Shown: positions 29,155 to 38,009 of the stretch, piece by piece
Numbering within the stretch: position 1 is the stretch's first letter
Layout of the letters: each line of letters begins with the position of its first letter
Origin: Acinetobacter sp. C32I
GTDB lineage: Bacteria; Pseudomonadota; Gammaproteobacteria; Pseudomonadales; Moraxellaceae
Reading direction: 5' to 3'
Length of the DNA: 64,000 nucleotides
Assembly (NCBI RefSeq): GCF_023702715.1
Contig: NZ_CP098480.1
Coordinates: 2,604,001-2,668,000, forward strand
Translations under genes and position numbers: made by a program
Notes under the pieces: generated by a model
What the model saw: the letters and a program-made list of their open reading frames with translations, nothing else
The model's database searches: none
What the model was told of the DNA's origin: nothing

Positions 29155-29771
29155 TCATATTCTCCAGCGCTTTATTTACTGGCCATTACTTGGTTTTCAA
29201 TTCTTTTTCTATAAATAATGCGAATACAATTTAAGATTCACTTTAAATTTCATCTATATCTTTAAATAAAATACGATTCAAACCGTAAATTGATCTAAAA
29301 ATAAAATGATGATATTGCTTAATCGTGTACTGCAACAAATGCAGTGAATGCAACAAAGAAGCATCTTGTGAGAAAATAAAATTACCCAAAAAAGTGCAAT
29401 CATTATTTCACATAGATATACCAAGCAATAAAAATGCCATTTTTTTAATCTTTTTAAAAGCGGTTTAAATCAATTTATATATTCTTAATTTTCATATTCA
29501 TTTAGATGAAATATAACCAGAAGAGTAGTAATATTATTATCATTACTTTTCTCAAAATTGATTTACTACAATAATTTATACCAATTAAAAACTATACTTT
29601 TCACGTGCCTATCAACATAAACAATCTCCACAATTTCTCTCTAGATTGTTTTTCAGCTGTAATCTGGTTGTAACGTTTGATGAAAATCACACATTTCTGT
29701 TTTTTTGCTCGCTATGATGCAATTGCGTTAATGAAGTACCCCAATACGGTACATCGCTTAAGGAAATCGCA
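29155..29771. other. Long AT-rich intergenic region of 617 nt
   Basis: It separates divergent genes and is unusually AT-rich. Near its right end an inverted repeat GTACC (29736-29740) / GGTAC (29748-29752) lies in the probable 5' UTR of the gene at 29772, and AAGGA lies about 10 nt before that ATG. A partial Fur-box-like sequence around 29530-29550 matches too weakly to call. No gene or RNA is recognised. Confidence 0.35.
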
Positions 29772-30386
29772 ATGAAAAAAATGATCAAAACAGCTATCGT
29801 GACAACTTCTATTCTTGCTTCTGCTTCAGTTTTTGCGCAGAACGTAGGCGCAAATGCCAGTGGCTCAGCTCAAGTCAATGTACAATCAGGTGGCCTACTT
29901 AAAGGTGTCACAGGTGCAGTGAAAGGCACAGCACAAGGCGTCGGTCAAGTGGCTCAAGGTGTTGGTCATACTGCACATAATGTCGGTCATACTGCCCTAA
30001 ATACTGGTGTTGCAGCAACTCAAAAAACCGTAAGCACAGCTACGCATGTAGGTTCACAAGTCGCAAATAAAACCGGTGAAGCTGTAAAAACCACAACCAA
30101 CTATGCCGTAGACAAAGCTGTTGATGGTAAGGAATTGGCTGCGGATACCACAGCCAATGTAAAACAACGAATTGCAGACAAGAAAGCAGCAACTCAATCT
30201 AAGTCTTTAAATTTAGGGGCTGAAACCAATGCTCAAGCACAAGTGAATGGCAAAACTTCAGCGGTGAATGCACAAACTGGCTTAAATGCAGATAAAAAGA
30301 GCCTACAAACGGGTGCGAATGTAGGTGTGAAAGTATTAGGCGTGAATGCCAACGTGAATACCAATGCAAAAATTGGTGCTAACTAA
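29772..30386 (+). CDS. Exported repeat-rich protein, unknown function
   Basis: A 204-residue protein with a clear signal peptide ending SVFA. The mature protein is Ala/Val/Gly/Thr/Asn-rich with amphipathic repeats such as GVGHTAHNVGHTALNTG and VGQVAQG. Its second half repeats NAQxQVNGK/NANVNTNAK-like units. The composition suggests a periplasmic or surface structural or stress protein, not an enzyme. No family assigned. It has a good Shine-Dalgarno (AAGGAAATC) and its own terminator. Confidence 0.65.
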   Translation: MKKMIKTAIVTTSILASASVFAQNVGANASGSAQVNVQSGGLLKGVTGAVKGTAQGVGQVAQGVGHTAHNVGHTALNTGVAATQKTVSTATHVGSQVANKTGEAVKTTTNYAVDKAVDGKELAADTTANVKQRIADKKAATQSKSLNLGAETNAQAQVNGKTSAVNAQTGLNADKKSLQTGANVGVKVLGVNANVNTNAKIGAN

Positions 30387-30400
30387 TTTAAATCATAGCT

Positions 30401-30437
30401 AAAAAAAGCCCTTTGAATATTCAAAGGGCTTTTTTTA
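30401..30437. terminator. Bidirectional intrinsic terminator
   Basis: The stem AAAAAAGCCCTTTGAA / TTCAAAGGGCTTTTTT lies between convergent genes. Confidence 0.92.
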
Positions 30438-30452
30438 TTGCAGTGCAGTCAT

Positions 30453-31724
30453 TCAGCATAATTGCAGTCTGGTCTGTTCATCCGCATTATTTTCAATAAA
30501 CTGAGTCAAGCCTTGTGGATCACAACTTAAGGTCAGCTGCTTATAACTTAGATGATAAAAATCGGCATAGTGTTTAAACACCAACGGCGATTGATCCAGT
30601 GCAAAGGGTTCACCCTCTTTGACCAATTTGTGAATCCCGCGATCATTCATGCTCAACAGATAATATTCATCATTCAATCTGAGTTTCACCAAACTATTGG
30701 CCGTCAAGTTTAATGGCAAGAGATAGGTTGGATTGGCCGCAATGATCTCAGCGTTATAGCACTCTAATTTCAAGCTTGCCAAATTAAAGACCAAGAACTG
30801 ATTCTGCAGATTCACCACATTGGCTGCTTGAGTCTCGGTATGTTGCGCAAAATGCAGATGTACGCCGAGCTTATGTAAATTCTGTTCAGTGCCTTGTTTG
30901 AGATTAAACAGCTGCTGTACCAGTTTTTGTTTAAGTACCGCATCAAAATAACGCTCATCTAAAGCAATGTCGTTCTGTTGCAGTATTTTTAATAAAGCTT
31001 GATGATGGCGCGGCAACAAAGCATCCAACACATGTCGATAATAGAACTTGCTTTGCTTTTTAACCTCTCGAACCCGCTGATAGAAATAAGTGATCTCAAA
31101 TGGTTTAACCACAAAATCATTCAGCAACTGGGAACTTGCCAAGACCGAAAGTGCTTCATGTCCAGTAAAAGGCAGATGAATCACATGCATTTTAGGCAAT
31201 AACGGTTGGATCTTTAAGAAGTGTTCTTTATCTTCTGCATAGTATGGATCATAGACGATGATGTATTCACGCGATGAATCGACTTCATCTGCCTGAATTT
31301 GCATATCTTGGTGGATAGACGCATCAAAAAACTCAGCATAACGGCGATCCTGTACCACATCAGGGTCAATGGAATACTGCGGTACAAAAGCCACGATCTT
31401 TTGCATATTCAATAAATTTGAATATTTGATTGCAGCATAGCCGCCCATTGAGCCGCCATAGCCGACAATGCCTTTAAATTGCTGCAAAATCGGTTGTATC
31501 TGCTGCTGCATCTGCAACATGCTACTTTTTGGAAACCATGATTTTTGCTTCGGCATAATGCCGATCACATTGTATTGATATTTTATTAAGGATTTTTCAG
31601 CATTAATTGACATGCCTTTAGCGCGACTAATCAAATCGCCAAACGAAATCACTAAAGTGTCACTTGAACCTTTTAAAAAAATAACGCGAATGTGCTCATC
31701 TTCAAATATTATTTGCTTATCCAT
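30453..31724 (-). CDS. Alpha/beta-hydrolase-like protein
   Basis: A 423-residue protein with an alpha/beta-hydrolase-like first half. The nucleophile elbow is VGYGGSMGGYAAIKYS (G-x-S-x-G-G), preceded by YNVIGIMPKQKSWF. Candidate acid and histidine are in YIIVYDPYYAEDKEH and LPFTGHEALSVL. The second half (about residues 215-423) has no recognised domain and ends in a beta-rich region. The substrate is unknown. The frame can start at a GTG (31730), but the ATG at 31724 is preferred. It is monocistronic and divergent from the methyltransferase gene. Confidence 0.6.
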   Translation of the reverse strand: MDKQIIFEDEHIRVIFLKGSSDTLVISFGDLISRAKGMSINAEKSLIKYQYNVIGIMPKQKSWFPKSSMLQMQQQIQPILQQFKGIVGYGGSMGGYAAIKYSNLLNMQKIVAFVPQYSIDPDVVQDRRYAEFFDASIHQDMQIQADEVDSSREYIIVYDPYYAEDKEHFLKIQPLLPKMHVIHLPFTGHEALSVLASSQLLNDFVVKPFEITYFYQRVREVKKQSKFYYRHVLDALLPRHHQALLKILQQNDIALDERYFDAVLKQKLVQQLFNLKQGTEQNLHKLGVHLHFAQHTETQAANVVNLQNQFLVFNLASLKLECYNAEIIAANPTYLLPLNLTANSLVKLRLNDEYYLLSMNDRGIHKLVKEGEPFALDQSPLVFKHYADFYHLSYKQLTLSCDPQGLTQFIENNADEQTRLQLC

Positions 31725-31845
31725 GCTCACACTGAAAAGTTGATCCTAGGTCTGTAGCAAAAAGTCACCAAATGATGGCTTTGCCAAACCATAATTGCGG
31801 AGTATCTTATTTTATAGAGATAAGACAGATTAAAAAGCGCAAAAA

Positions 31846-32625
31846 ATGACACAATCCTTACATCCTGCTGCTCAAAAAGGCTTTAGTTTAGGGGCTGAAC
31901 TGTACCAACAGGTTCGCCCCAGTTACCCGCAAGAAATAGCGGTTTGGCTGCAAGATCGGCTCCAAATAGATGAAAGTTCCACTGTTGTTGACCTCGGTGC
32001 TGGGACTGGCAAATTCTTACCCTACTTGATTCAGACCCAGGCAAAAGTGATCGCGGTCGAGCCTGTCACTGAAATGTTACAGCAGCTTCAACAAGCCTAT
32101 CCGACAGTCGATTGTCTGCAAGCATTCAGTAGCGAACTGCCATTCTCCGATGCGTCAATTGATGCCATTCTCTGTGCACAATCGTTCCATTGGTTTGCCA
32201 ATATTGAAACCTTAACAGAAATGCATCGTATACTCAGCCCAACAGGACATCTTGGTTTGATCTGGAATCAGCGCGATACCGCTGTCGATTGGGTCAAAGC
32301 CTTGGCTGATGAAATTGCCCCTTTAGAAGGTGATACCCCGCGTTATCATAGTGAATTATGGAAACAGGTCTTTGAAGGACAATCCTTATTTAAACTGGAT
32401 GGATTAACCACCTTTCAACAGGCGCATCAGGGCACTGTCGAACAAGTGGTGAGTAAACGCTTGCTGTCTACCAGTTTTATCGCTGCGATGCCCTCCGCAG
32501 AGCAACAACAGTTAAAAGCAAAGTTTGAACAAATTGTATTTGATTTTACGGGCTTAACTGCGCAAGATCAGATTAGTTTCCCCTATACCACTTTTGCCTA
32601 CCATTTTCAGAAAATATCCAACTAA
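31846..32625 (+). CDS. Class I SAM-dependent methyltransferase
   Basis: A 259-residue UbiE/Methyltransf_11-type protein. The SAM-binding motif I is VVDLGAGTGKFLPYL, with an acidic residue closing the second strand (VIAVEPVTEML). Motif post-I is FSDASIDAILCAQSFHWF, the FHWF form common in small-molecule methyltransferases. The acceptor cannot be told from sequence. It is followed 19 nt later by a lipoprotein gene on the same strand. Confidence 0.85.
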   Translation: MTQSLHPAAQKGFSLGAELYQQVRPSYPQEIAVWLQDRLQIDESSTVVDLGAGTGKFLPYLIQTQAKVIAVEPVTEMLQQLQQAYPTVDCLQAFSSELPFSDASIDAILCAQSFHWFANIETLTEMHRILSPTGHLGLIWNQRDTAVDWVKALADEIAPLEGDTPRYHSELWKQVFEGQSLFKLDGLTTFQQAHQGTVEQVVSKRLLSTSFIAAMPSAEQQQLKAKFEQIVFDFTGLTAQDQISFPYTTFAYHFQKISN

Positions 32626-32644
32626 TTCTTGAACGAGCTCTGCT

Positions 32645-33208
32645 ATGCCTAACCTAAAAACCACATTTGCCATCACCTGTGTACTCAGTTCAGCGCTGAT
32701 GCTCAGTGCTTGTAATAAGGACAAAGAGCCAGCTGCAACGCAACAACAGCAAAGCAGTGCAAGTAATGATGCAATTGGTCAACTGAATCAAACCCCGATC
32801 AAACAATTTCCTGCCACAGCAGATGATGGACATGATATTGCGGTATTGGATGACTATGATCATCGCTTTACCGACATCAGCGATAGTATGGAAATGGAAT
32901 TGGCCAAGATGAAAGAAGCCAATAGCCTCACCCCTGAATTCGAGCAGCAACGTCAAAAAGATAATGTGAACTCAGCCTTGAAGATGCTCAAAGAACTGGA
33001 ACTCAAAACTGAGCAGGGTCGCTATATTCAAGGCTTGCTTTATGATTATTGGGAACATCAAGCCCAAGTCTTGGAACACGCCAATACTGCTCAAACCACA
33101 GATGCAAATCAGCAAGTCAATCAGCTGAATGAATATCTACATGCACAAAGCCAGTTGCATCATTGGAGAAATGCGCAAACAGCGGAAAGCAAAATGCAAG
33201 CTGAGTAG
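32645..33208 (+). CDS. Putative lipoprotein
   Basis: A 187-residue protein. The signal MPNLKTTFAITCVLSSALML ends in a LSAC lipobox, followed by a Gln/Ser linker and a helical, Gln/Leu-rich mature part (LAKMKEANSLTPEFEQQRQ, LKMLKELELKTEQGRYIQG) that could form a coiled coil. No family recognised. It closely follows the methyltransferase gene and probably shares its mRNA, which ends at a clear terminator. Confidence 0.65.
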   Translation: MPNLKTTFAITCVLSSALMLSACNKDKEPAATQQQQSSASNDAIGQLNQTPIKQFPATADDGHDIAVLDDYDHRFTDISDSMEMELAKMKEANSLTPEFEQQRQKDNVNSALKMLKELELKTEQGRYIQGLLYDYWEHQAQVLEHANTAQTTDANQQVNQLNEYLHAQSQLHHWRNAQTAESKMQAE

Positions 33209-33218
33209 CGGAAATAAA

Positions 33219-33244
33219 TAAAAAGGGGCTGATGCCCCTTTTTC
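33219..33244. terminator. Intrinsic terminator
   Basis: The stem AAAAAGGGGC / GCCCCTTTTT has a tight loop, between convergent genes. Confidence 0.9.
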
Positions 33245-33259
33245 ATTGCAAATTTATTG

Positions 33260-33823
33260 TTAAATATTCTGTTTCTCAATCCAGTGAATGGAACTCACAC
33301 GAAATAACTCACAGGCACCATCACCCACTCCACCTGGAGTTAAAGACGATTTCCACACCAAGTCCTTATCTCGGATCTCGACCAACTCACCTTTGAGTTG
33401 AACCAAGTCACCACGTTTCACTTGCTTGATTTGTTTGGCAATCTCAGGATTGGCAGGAATAATATGCATATTGGACACCAGTTTGATCGCTTGATCGGGT
33501 GGCACAGGCAGTGTATTCATTTTCCAATTCAAATAACGATCATATTGACGCACATCAATCGTTCGGGCGATTGCAGGATCAGTAAATGCTCCCAAACTCA
33601 CCGCATAGTCGATCGGAGAGAATTTGGCTTGCTCATCGTCATGATAGACTTTTGAACCGAGAATACGGAAATTACCATCAAAAGGTTTTAATACCGAAAT
33701 CGATTGATATTCCACAACAGGTGCTAAGCCATTGGCAATGTTATATTCTGCCTGACCGGTTGATGCATGTGTTTGCCCAATTGCAGCCACCATGCATAAA
33801 CTCATCCATAGACGTTTTTTCAT
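33260..33823 (-). CDS. Exported protein of unknown function
   Basis: A 187-residue protein with a signal peptide (MKKRLWMSLCMVAAIGQTHA). The mature part contains FSPIDYAVSLGAFTDP, QYDRYLNWK and a C-terminal small beta-domain, RGDLVQLKGELVEIRDKDLVWKSSLT, followed by GDGACELFRV with one cysteine. The C-terminal pattern recalls uncharacterised proteins from Acinetobacter and Pseudomonas, some phage-linked, but I assign no function. It is monocistronic. Confidence 0.65.
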   Translation of the reverse strand: MKKRLWMSLCMVAAIGQTHASTGQAEYNIANGLAPVVEYQSISVLKPFDGNFRILGSKVYHDDEQAKFSPIDYAVSLGAFTDPAIARTIDVRQYDRYLNWKMNTLPVPPDQAIKLVSNMHIIPANPEIAKQIKQVKRGDLVQLKGELVEIRDKDLVWKSSLTPGGVGDGACELFRVSSIHWIEKQNI

Positions 33824-33984
33824 GGCTCGATTATCCTCGAAAATATTAGAAAAGCCTTTCTCTTGATAGTATGCTGAGATGGTGAAAAAAAGTGCTTTTT
33901 TTGGTAACAGTCAAACTCACTTTAGTCATATTTTTGTGCTGTTAGTAAACTATCCTCTTTATTAAAACCGACGAATGGATCTCT

Positions 33985-34620
33985 ATGATTTACCAATTTT
34001 ACCAACGTCATATCTTTCCTCATTTACTGAATCAGGTCATGCAAACCGCCAGCTTGATGGACCGACGTCGTGAATTATTGCTACCACTCGAAGGTGAAGT
34101 ACTCGAAATTGGTTTTGGTACAGGGCTGAATATTCCCTTTTATGGCAATGTCGATTCACTCTATGCCTTAGAGCCCAATCCTGATATTTATCAATTGGCC
34201 GTTGAACGGGTACAGCATGCACCTTTCTTTATTAAGCATGTACAATCCAGTGCAGAGAAATTACCTTTCGCAGACGCATCTTTAGATCATATTGTGTCGA
34301 CATGGACACTGTGTAGCATTGCTGATCTTGAACAAGCCTTAGCCGAAATACATCGGGTACTCAAACCAACAGGGACCTTCCATTTGGTTGAACATGTCAA
34401 ACATCCAAACTCGGCAAAAATACAGTCCTTGCAGACATTATTAACTCCGATTCAGAAACGTATTGCTGATGGTTGTCATCTAAATCGAGACATTGAACGC
34501 CAACTCTTGCAAGCCAAATTTAAATTCATCGAAAAAGAATATTTTGATGCAGAAGGTATTCCTGCCGTCGCACAAACAATGCTGTTGGCGCGTGTACAAA
34601 AATTAGAAACACCTCATTGA
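33985..34620 (+). CDS. Class I SAM-dependent methyltransferase
   Basis: A 211-residue methyltransferase with motif I VLEIGFGTGLNIPFYG, acidic strand-end residue in LYALEPNPDI, and LPFADASLDHIVSTWTLCSI (motif post-I/II). The form is typical of PhnX/UbiE-like lipid or small-molecule methyltransferases; the acceptor is unknown. Its stop overlaps the stop of the convergent minus-strand gene by 7 nt, with no room for a terminator. Confidence 0.85.
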   Translation: MIYQFYQRHIFPHLLNQVMQTASLMDRRRELLLPLEGEVLEIGFGTGLNIPFYGNVDSLYALEPNPDIYQLAVERVQHAPFFIKHVQSSAEKLPFADASLDHIVSTWTLCSIADLEQALAEIHRVLKPTGTFHLVEHVKHPNSAKIQSLQTLLTPIQKRIADGCHLNRDIERQLLQAKFKFIEKEYFDAEGIPAVAQTMLLARVQKLETPH

Positions 34621-35084
34621 TCTTCAAAATCAATGCGCAAGGTTTCAAATCGGATACTCCCTTCTGCAACCGCTTGAGCAATCGCCTGCTGTCCTTTGCT
34701 TAAGCGTGCACCACCACTTTTAATATCCAATAAAATCACTTCAATATCTTCGGCTGTGCCATCCCCATCTCGAAAATCGGTATAACCATCAAAAATAACG
34801 TAGTCGACCGGATCACCTAAAAACTTGGCATCACTGGGTAAATAACGAAACTCTGGTAGGATCGGTGCAAACTGCTCCGCCATTTTGCCTTTCAATACCG
34901 CACGGCTGGTATTGACACTGCGCTTCTGCGCATCAAGCAAAGCCTGCTTATGTTCTAACTCTAGTTCAGCGATATATTTTTCATACTCAGCCTGAATCCG
35001 ACCATTACGGGTACTGGATAAAATAATCGTGGTGATCACGACACCAATACAACCACCAATCAGCATCGCCAACCAAACCGACAT
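34614..35084 (-). CDS. Membrane-anchored Holliday-junction-resolvase-related protein
   Basis: A 156-residue protein with an N-terminal membrane segment (LAMLIGGCIGVVITTIIL), a coiled-coil-like basic/acidic stretch, and a C-terminal PD-(D/E)xK-like domain: LGDPVDYVIFDG...IEVILLDIKSGGARLSKGQQ. The D...(I/V)xLxxIK spacing matches the family annotated as predicted endonucleases distantly related to archaeal Holliday junction resolvases (Endonuc_Holl). Nuclease activity is unproven, and membrane anchoring is odd for a DNA enzyme. It is convergent with the methyltransferase. Confidence 0.75.
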   Translation of the reverse strand: MSVWLAMLIGGCIGVVITTIILSSTRNGRIQAEYEKYIAELELEHKQALLDAQKRSVNTSRAVLKGKMAEQFAPILPEFRYLPSDAKFLGDPVDYVIFDGYTDFRDGDGTAEDIEVILLDIKSGGARLSKGQQAIAQAVAEGSIRFETLRIDFEDQ

Positions 35085-35214
35085 AGCAACTTTCCTATTC
35101 TTGAATGCAGCTATTTAACTGCAACATGAAACTTTTGTCATGTGTAACACACTTGACCGAAAAAGATGCTAAGGTATAAACGAATACGAGAGCCTAGTTA
35201 ATAAATCTAATTTC

Positions 35215-35859
35215 ATGAAAACCATATTAATCGCAAATCAAAAAGGTGGCTGTGGCAAGACCATGACAGCTATTACACTGGCTGCAGCATTATCGCAAAA
35301 AGGATATAAGGTTGCGCTGGCTGACGCTGACAACCAAAAATCGTCTTTGCAATGGCTCAAGCAACGTCCTGAAACCGTCACAGACATTCAGAGTCTGGAT
35401 TGGCGACATGAAAAATCGATTGGTGAAGCGCCAAAGAATTTAGATTATTTAATTATCGATGCACCTGGTGCACTTTCAGGTGAACATGCAGAGCAATTGG
35501 TCAGCGAAGCACATGCGATTGTGACACCGTTGCAACCATCGTTCTTTGATATTGACAGTACCCGTCGCTTCTTAAAACATTTACAAGACATTAAACGTAT
35601 TCGTAAAGGTAAAGTGCAAATCCTGTTGATTGCCAATCGTGTCAAACCGAACAGCGCCAGTTCCAAAGATATTCAGGACTTCTTTAGCAAGATTGAGCAA
35701 GATCCTGTGGCATGGATTTCTGAGCGTAGTGCCTACGGTACATTGGCAATGCAAGGGCTGAGTGTGTTTGATAAAACCCAGAAAAATTTTGTCAGTATCC
35801 AAAGCCAATGGCAGCCTGTTTTAAACCAGTTGGTCGATGATCCAAGCGAGTGGTTCTAA
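35215..35859 (+). CDS. ParA/MinD-family ATPase (orphan)
   Basis: A 214-residue deviant-Walker ATPase beginning MKTILIANQKGGCGKTMTA. The KGGCGKT loop with the signature lysine, DADNQKSS (switch I) and YLIIDAPGA (Walker B) place it in the ParA group that partitions DNA or positions protein complexes. There is no parB, no parS-like repeat cluster and no replication gene nearby, so it is not the chromosomal Soj/Spo0J pair. A role in positioning another cell component is possible. Its neighbour is an AI-2E family permease 123 nt downstream. Confidence 0.85.
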   Translation: MKTILIANQKGGCGKTMTAITLAAALSQKGYKVALADADNQKSSLQWLKQRPETVTDIQSLDWRHEKSIGEAPKNLDYLIIDAPGALSGEHAEQLVSEAHAIVTPLQPSFFDIDSTRRFLKHLQDIKRIRKGKVQILLIANRVKPNSASSKDIQDFFSKIEQDPVAWISERSAYGTLAMQGLSVFDKTQKNFVSIQSQWQPVLNQLVDDPSEWF

Positions 35860-35982
35860 GGCTTTGCAAAGAAACGTAATCTTTTGATATCAAATCTTAA
35901 AATGGGGAAATGAAAATTTCCCTTGCCTGCTTTTTCAGTTAAGATGGTTTTATTCAATTTCTAGCACTAGAGAAATACTATC

Positions 35983-37077
35983 GTGCAACAATACGCTCCC
36001 ATCTTACAACGCGTTTTGCTGTTTGGACTGTTCTTTGTCCTGCTCTTTTTGGGATTTAGTATTCTCAAATACTTTATTGTCCCTGTCCTTTGGGCCGCAA
36101 TTATTGCCTATATGACTTGGCCCGTATATCTATGGGTACAGCGTCGTTTCTTTGGTGAAAACCGACCTACACTGAATGCCACCCTGATGATTAGCTTGGT
36201 CATTATCGTGATTGGTGTGCCATTTATTTGTGCAATCTTTATGTTGCAACTTGAAGGTCGTAATTTATATTTTAATTTACAGCGACAACTGTTTTCAGGT
36301 CATGTTCAAGTTCCTGAATTTATCAAAAACCTCCCGATCATCGGCAAAGACATCAGTCGTACGGTCAATGAACTGAGCAGTGATCCGAACAGCATTACCA
36401 AAAATATTGCCGAATGGATTCAAAGCCATCTGAGTTATGGCCGTTTTGTGTTGAGCGAGATTAGCCGTAACTTGGTCAAACTCACATTTGCACTGATGAC
36501 TCTGTTCTTCTTCTACCGTGACGGACAAATGATTTTGGCACAAGTGAGTCGTGCCTTGGAAATGGTGATTGGTCCGCGTGTGCATCATTATTTAGATACC
36601 ATTTCGGAAACGACTCGTGCTGTCGTCTACGGCGTTGGTTTAACTGCAGTTGCACAAGCCTTATTAGCAGGTCTCAGCTATTTTGTTGCAGGCGTACCAA
36701 ATCCAATGCTGTTGACCATGGTCACCTTTATCTTGGCACTGATTCCGTTTGGAACACCAATTTCATATCTTGGGGTAGGCCTGTGGTTATTTGCGCAAGG
36801 GCAAACCATGGAAGCCATTGGGGTTGTGGTTTGGGGTGTGGTGATTGTGAGTAGCTCAGACAATGTGATTCGCCCATTGGTGATTTCAGGCGCGACCCAG
36901 ATTCCATTTATCTTGATCATGTTCGGGGTATTAGGCGGTATTGCCAGCTTTGGTCTGGTCGGCTTATTCATTGGCCCTGTGATTTTAGCTATCCTGTTAG
37001 CGATTTGGCGTGAATGGCTGCATGAAAACGTCGATGAGCCTGTTGCGGCTTTGGAGGCTCCTCCCGAAACTAAGTAG
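35983..37077 (+). CDS. AI-2E family (PerM/TqsA-like) membrane transporter
   Basis: A 364-residue inner-membrane protein with about eight hydrophobic segments. Family features are the N-terminal ALL-like PVLWAAIIAYMTWPVY, a periplasmic loop, TLFFFYRDGQMIL, and the C-terminal signature VVWGVVIVSSSDNVIRPLVIS followed by FGLVGLFIGPVILAILLAIW. Members include E. coli TqsA (autoinducer-2 export) and YdiK/PerM; the substrate here is unknown. It starts at a GTG (35983). No close partner downstream. Confidence 0.87.
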   Translation: MQQYAPILQRVLLFGLFFVLLFLGFSILKYFIVPVLWAAIIAYMTWPVYLWVQRRFFGENRPTLNATLMISLVIIVIGVPFICAIFMLQLEGRNLYFNLQRQLFSGHVQVPEFIKNLPIIGKDISRTVNELSSDPNSITKNIAEWIQSHLSYGRFVLSEISRNLVKLTFALMTLFFFYRDGQMILAQVSRALEMVIGPRVHHYLDTISETTRAVVYGVGLTAVAQALLAGLSYFVAGVPNPMLLTMVTFILALIPFGTPISYLGVGLWLFAQGQTMEAIGVVVWGVVIVSSSDNVIRPLVISGATQIPFILIMFGVLGGIASFGLVGLFIGPVILAILLAIWREWLHENVDEPVAALEAPPETK

Positions 37078-37185
37078 GTTTATTTTGTTTAATTTTTTGT
37101 CATGAATTGATTAATGTTGCTTGCGAGATATCGCTTACTTTGTTTGAATCGTCAAATAAAGATAATTTATAAGGATATCTTCGCA

Positions 37186-37767
37186 ATGACTTCAATGCTT
37201 CAAAAAATGTCTCTGCTCGGCTGTCTGAGTTTAAGTCTCGCAGCCTGTTCTTCGGTTTCTCTCGATAACAATGCGGCTAAAATCCAGACCAAAACCAGCA
37301 CAACGGATCAAAAGCAGTTGATCCAAGTCTATCAAGTCGATGCCAATGGCGTGGGTGCTTCAATCGGAACGGTTGCTTTTCAACAAACGCCTAAAGGTTT
37401 ATTAATCACCCCTGCGCTTTGGAAACTTTCTCCTGGCGAACATGGCTTCCACATCCATGAGAACCCATCCTGTGAAGCTGCATTAAAAGATGGAAAAATG
37501 GGGGCAGCCTTGGCAGCAGGCAGTCACTTAAATCCTGAAAAGGTCGCGCATCATGGTACGCCTGAAACAGGCCACTTAGGCGATTTACCGGTGTTGGTGG
37601 TGAATGACAAAGGCTTTGCAACCACTCCAGTGATTGCGCCACGTTTAAAACTGGCTGATATTCAAAATCGTGCGATCATGATTCATGTCGGTGGAGACAA
37701 TTATTCGGATACACCTAAGCCATTAGGCGGTGGTGGTGACCGTATTGCCTGTGGTGTGATTAAGTAA
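37186..37767 (+). CDS. sodC: Cu/Zn superoxide dismutase, lipoprotein form
   Basis: A periplasmic SodC that dismutates superoxide. The metal ligands are visible in EHGFHIHENPSC (copper histidines), SHLNP and HHGTPETGHLGDLP (bridging/zinc site), and IMIHVGGDNYSD near the end, with the disulfide partner in DRIACGVI. The N-terminus MTSMLQKMSLLGCLSLSLAAC ends in an LAAC lipobox, so this SodC is probably membrane-tethered. The open frame reaches a TTG/ATG region at 37114, but the ATG at 37186 has AAGGA 10 nt upstream and starts the signal peptide; the product is 193 residues. Confidence 0.93.
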   Translation: MTSMLQKMSLLGCLSLSLAACSSVSLDNNAAKIQTKTSTTDQKQLIQVYQVDANGVGASIGTVAFQQTPKGLLITPALWKLSPGEHGFHIHENPSCEAALKDGKMGAALAAGSHLNPEKVAHHGTPETGHLGDLPVLVVNDKGFATTPVIAPRLKLADIQNRAIMIHVGGDNYSDTPKPLGGGGDRIACGVIK

Positions 37768-37793
37768 TTTAAATACTGTGGGTATCTTACGAG

Positions 37794-37802
37794 TTATCCA
37801 CA
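37794..37802 (+). promoter_or_regulatory. DnaA-box consensus TTATCCACA
   Basis: A perfect 9-mer between sodC and the YccS-like gene, in the context G-TTATCCACA-G. The same 11-mer recurs at 42083 and 60002. A single box may be chance or a titration site. Confidence 0.35.
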
Positions 37803-38009
37803 GTTGCTTTGCTTTTAGTCATTTTTTATGTGTTCTTTAATCTCATCATAACAAAATACAACTGAGCACGATTTTTGCATCTTATCTATTATTTGAAAAA
37901 TCATGCAAATATTGATGCTAAAAAATAGTGCTACTTGTTGGTTAACAATGCTTTCCTTTGGGAAATTTATTTGTATGATGAATCCAGAACATATTAAAGA
38001 ATAACAATC

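Noticed and set aside
29528..29550. Fur box in the long AT-rich gap
   Set aside because: Only about 13 of 19 positions match the consensus in very AT-rich DNA and no iron gene is adjacent.
35215..35859. Chromosome-partition ParA of the origin region or a plasmid-type par locus
   Set aside because: No parB, parS cluster or replication gene is adjacent, so only an orphan ParA-family call is supported.
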